The position numbers and the translations under genes were made by a program. A DNA stretch of 46,966 nt from Erysipelotrichaceae bacterium (lineage in GTDB: Bacteria; Bacillota_I; Bacilli_A; Erysipelotrichales; Erysipelotrichaceae), in assembly GCA_030528645.1 (NCBI GenBank), contig JAUMYM010000010.1, positions 1 to 46,966 on the forward strand. The letters are read 5' to 3'. A model generated the notes under the pieces. The model had not been told where the DNA came from. It made no database searches and saw only the letters and a list, made by a program, of their open reading frames with translations. Below, one piece after another: positions 45,605 to 46,966 of the stretch. Position 1 is the first letter of the stretch, and every line of letters starts with the position of its first letter.

Positions 45605-46685
45605 TTAGTTCAATAATACGTTCCCAAGGTAATTCTTTTTTACCAAAGTGTCCATAGTTTGTTGTAGAAGCATAAATCGGTTTTAATAAATCAAGCTCTT
45701 TAATAATATTAGAAACACTGAAATCAAAGTTTTCATTGATAATACGAATAATTTCTTCGTTTGAAACTTTACCTGTATTAAATGTTTCTACATTGATAGA
45801 CAATGGATTTGCCATACCAATCGCATAAGAGACTTGAATCGCTAATTTACTTGCAAGATTAGATGCAACAATGTTTTTCGCAACATAACGACAATAATAC
45901 GCAGCACTACGGTCTACTTTCGATGGATCTTTACTACTAAAACATCCACCACCAATTGGACAATAGCCACCATAGCTATCCACTACAATTTTTCGTCCTG
46001 TTGTCCCACTATCTCCAAAAGAACCACCTAAAACAAATGATCCGGATGGATTGATGTAGAACTTGCTTTGTGCATCTAAATACACATCCGGAATCACTTC
46101 ATTAATCACTTCTTTAATAATGATTTCTTTTAATTCCGCTTGTGAAATCTTAGCATCATGTTGACATGAAACAACCACGGTATCTACACGTTGGACAACG
46201 CCATCTTCATATTCCACAGTTACTTGTGTTTTTCCATCCGGTTTTAACATTGGATTTAAACGACGCACTTCTTCTAAACGTTTTGCTAGCTTGTGAGCTA
46301 AATCAATCGCAAGTGGCATAAAGTCCTCTGTTTCATTACTTGCATAACCAAACATAATCCCTTGATCTCCAGCACTCATACCTTCATGATTTACTGCATT
46401 GTAAATCTCATTGGATTGCTTATTCACTTTCACCAATACTTCATACTCTTCTTCATAACCTATCTTTTTTAATACATCTTTTGCAATTTGTGCATAATCA
46501 ATGTTTGCTTTTGTATTGGCTTCTCCATAGATTAAGATAAAGTCATCTTTAATCGTACACTCTACTGCCATTTTGCTGTTTGGATCTTGTCTTAAAGCCT
46601 CATCCAAAATATGATCACTTACCCAGTCACATATCTTATCCGGATGTCCACTGGTTACTGATTCACTTGTAAAAAAATATTTCAT
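45597..46685 (-). CDS. metK: S-adenosylmethionine synthetase, short divergent form
   Basis: A 362-residue enzyme making SAM from methionine and ATP; usual MetK is about 380-400 residues. GHPDK (13-17), SAGDQGIMFGYA (104-115) and KVDRSAAY are intact. Several otherwise very constant loops differ: GGGCFSSKD (245-253) instead of GGGAFSGKD, GDSGTTGRK (224-232) instead of GD-GLTGRK, NPSG for NPTG, and YGHFGKKELPWE at the end. Catalytic Lys/Asp residues appear kept, so it should be active. It is controlled by an S-box-like riboswitch upstream. Ribosome site GAGGAG. Confidence 0.92.
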   Translation of the reverse strand: MKYFFTSESVTSGHPDKICDWVSDHILDEALRQDPNSKMAVECTIKDDFILIYGEANTKANIDYAQIAKDVLKKIGYEEEYEVLVKVNKQSNEIYNAVNHEGMSAGDQGIMFGYASNETEDFMPLAIDLAHKLAKRLEEVRRLNPMLKPDGKTQVTVEYEDGVVQRVDTVVVSCQHDAKISQAELKEIIIKEVINEVIPDVYLDAQSKFYINPSGSFVLGGSFGDSGTTGRKIVVDSYGGYCPIGGGCFSSKDPSKVDRSAAYYCRYVAKNIVASNLASKLAIQVSYAIGMANPLSINVETFNTGKVSNEEIIRIINENFDFSVSNIIKELDLLKPIYASTTNYGHFGKKELPWERIIELKK

Positions 46686-46713
46686 ACACTCCTCTTTCCT
46701 AGTCAGCTATCAA

Positions 46714-46740
46714 AAAGACACTCTAAGAAAGAGTGTCTTT
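46714..46740 (-). terminator. Terminator of the metK leader
   Basis: AAAGACACTCT (46714-46724) / AGAGTGTCTTT (46730-46740), followed by TTTTTG on the minus strand. It is mutually exclusive with the antiterminator of the riboswitch. Confidence 0.85.
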
Positions 46741-46835
46741 ATTTTTCATTCTTCCTTATCCATGTTAGTTGTACCACCTTACAGTTGCAGGTTGGTGTGA
46801 TCTACGAGCTAACCCTCTAAACCACTCTTGATAAA
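46714..46835 (-). promoter_or_regulatory. SAM-responsive (S-box-like) riboswitch, compact variant
   Basis: Leader of metK. The minus strand starts TTATCAAGAGTGG, the S-box opening, and closes with GATAAG: P1 pairs 46830-46835 with 46755-46760. Hand folding gives P2 GUGGU/AUCAC with GAG/CUC above, a pseudoknot GUUAG-CUAAC, and P3 ACCU/AGGU. No P4 helix separates the pseudoknot strand from P1. Antiterminator UAAGGAAGA (46750-46758) is complementary over nine bases to UCUUUCUUA (46724-46732) in the terminator, and overlaps P1, so SAM binding should favour termination. Confidence 0.8.
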
Positions 46836-46846
46836 TGACCGCTATA

Positions 46847-46875
46847 TTTATAACATACCTATCAAAATAATTCAA
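46847..46875 (-). promoter_or_regulatory. Promoter of the metK riboswitch transcript
   Basis: Minus-strand -35 TTGAAT (46870-46875), 17-bp spacer, -10 TATAAA (46847-46852); start expected a few bases before the aptamer. Confidence 0.6.
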
Positions 46876-46887
46876 GCATTATAATAA

Positions 46888-46907
46888 AAAATGGGTTACC
46901 CCATTTT
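46888..46907 (-). terminator. Terminator of the partial gene at the right edge
   Basis: AAAATGGG (46888-46895) / CCCATTTT (46900-46907), loop of 4, followed by TTATTAT-type bases on the minus strand; overlaps the stop codon. Confidence 0.7.
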
Positions 46908-46966
46908 ATTGTTTGTCTTTTAATGTAGCTAAGATTTCTGTTAACAATTCTTCTGTTGTTGGACCT
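46906..46966 (-). CDS. mscL: C-terminal end of a probable large-conductance mechanosensitive channel
   Basis: Only the last 19 residues (ending TEELLTEILATLKDKQ) plus the stop are inside the window; the start is beyond the right edge. The tail closely resembles the conserved MscL ending with its EEELLTEIRDLLK pattern, an amphipathic helix in the cytoplasmic bundle. With so little sequence this is a resemblance only. If right, it is an osmotic emergency valve in the membrane. Confidence 0.5.
   Translation of the reverse strand, partial: GPTTEELLTEILATLKDKQ

Overview
The window is AT-rich chromosomal DNA from a low-GC Gram-positive bacterium (Bacillota). Typical signs are strong AGGAGG-type ribosome sites, lipoprotein signal peptides, a ligA-camS-gatCAB block, class Ib ribonucleotide reductase, a T-box leader and an S-box-like leader. 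Gene content (arginine deiminase operon, potABCD, a coenzyme A disulfide reductase/rhodanese fusion, GatA motifs like those of Mollicutes) would suit the Erysipelotrichia, but that placement is inference. I see no insertion sequence, prophage, CRISPR array or plasmid function; this looks like a core chromosome with a few lineage-specific genes.

Layout. 1-2.9 kb: the left edge cuts a PEP-synthase-like protein (minus strand, absent from simple start-to-stop ORF calling because it runs off the end) coupled to a UbiA-family prenyltransferase. 3.0-5.8 kb: a four-module sulfur-transfer flavoprotein with its ArsR-type regulator and a perfect 22-bp palindrome inside their promoter. 5.9-9.4 kb: a small Pyr_excise-family protein, a membrane-anchored penicillin acylase homologue and a histidine phosphatase. 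9.4-13.3 kb: nrdHIEF with two near-identical 15-bp palindromes upstream. 13.4-17.8 kb: an unknown protein, a histidine-triad lipoprotein with a Fur/Zur-like operator, and a flavoprotein disulfide reductase. 17.9-27.4 kb: an unrecognised 396-aa protein, rlmD-type methyltransferase (possibly leaderless), a one-pass membrane protein, and ligA-camS-gatCAB. 27.5-34.4 kb: a short-chain dehydrogenase, a regulator with two AraC domains, and arcABCD.

34.4-37.5 kb: argS preceded by an arginine T-box leader, but with a complete tRNA-Arg(ACG) unit (own promoter and terminator) lodged between T-box and argS; next to it lie eight more tRNA genes in two transcription units, including a second identical tRNA-Arg(ACG). 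37.7-42.5 kb: an XRE/cupin regulator and potABCD, in which PotA carries two Ig-like repeats inserted in its TOBE domain. 42.6-46.97 kb: thioredoxin, glucosamine-6-phosphate deaminase, aldose epimerase, an unknown membrane-anchored protein, and a divergent metK behind a compact S-box-like riboswitch without a P4 helix; the last bases hold the end of a probable mscL.

Functionally the window joins arginine economy (arginine deiminase energy pathway, arginyl-tRNA synthetase under a tRNA-sensing switch, polyamine uptake), translation fidelity (GatCAB, tRNAs, rRNA methylation), thiol/sulfur redox handling and DNA precursor synthesis. The strongest unusual observations are the compact SAM-type switch, the tRNA unit between T-box and argS, the PotA insertion, the paired operators before nrdH, and the PEP-synthase-like/UbiA pair.
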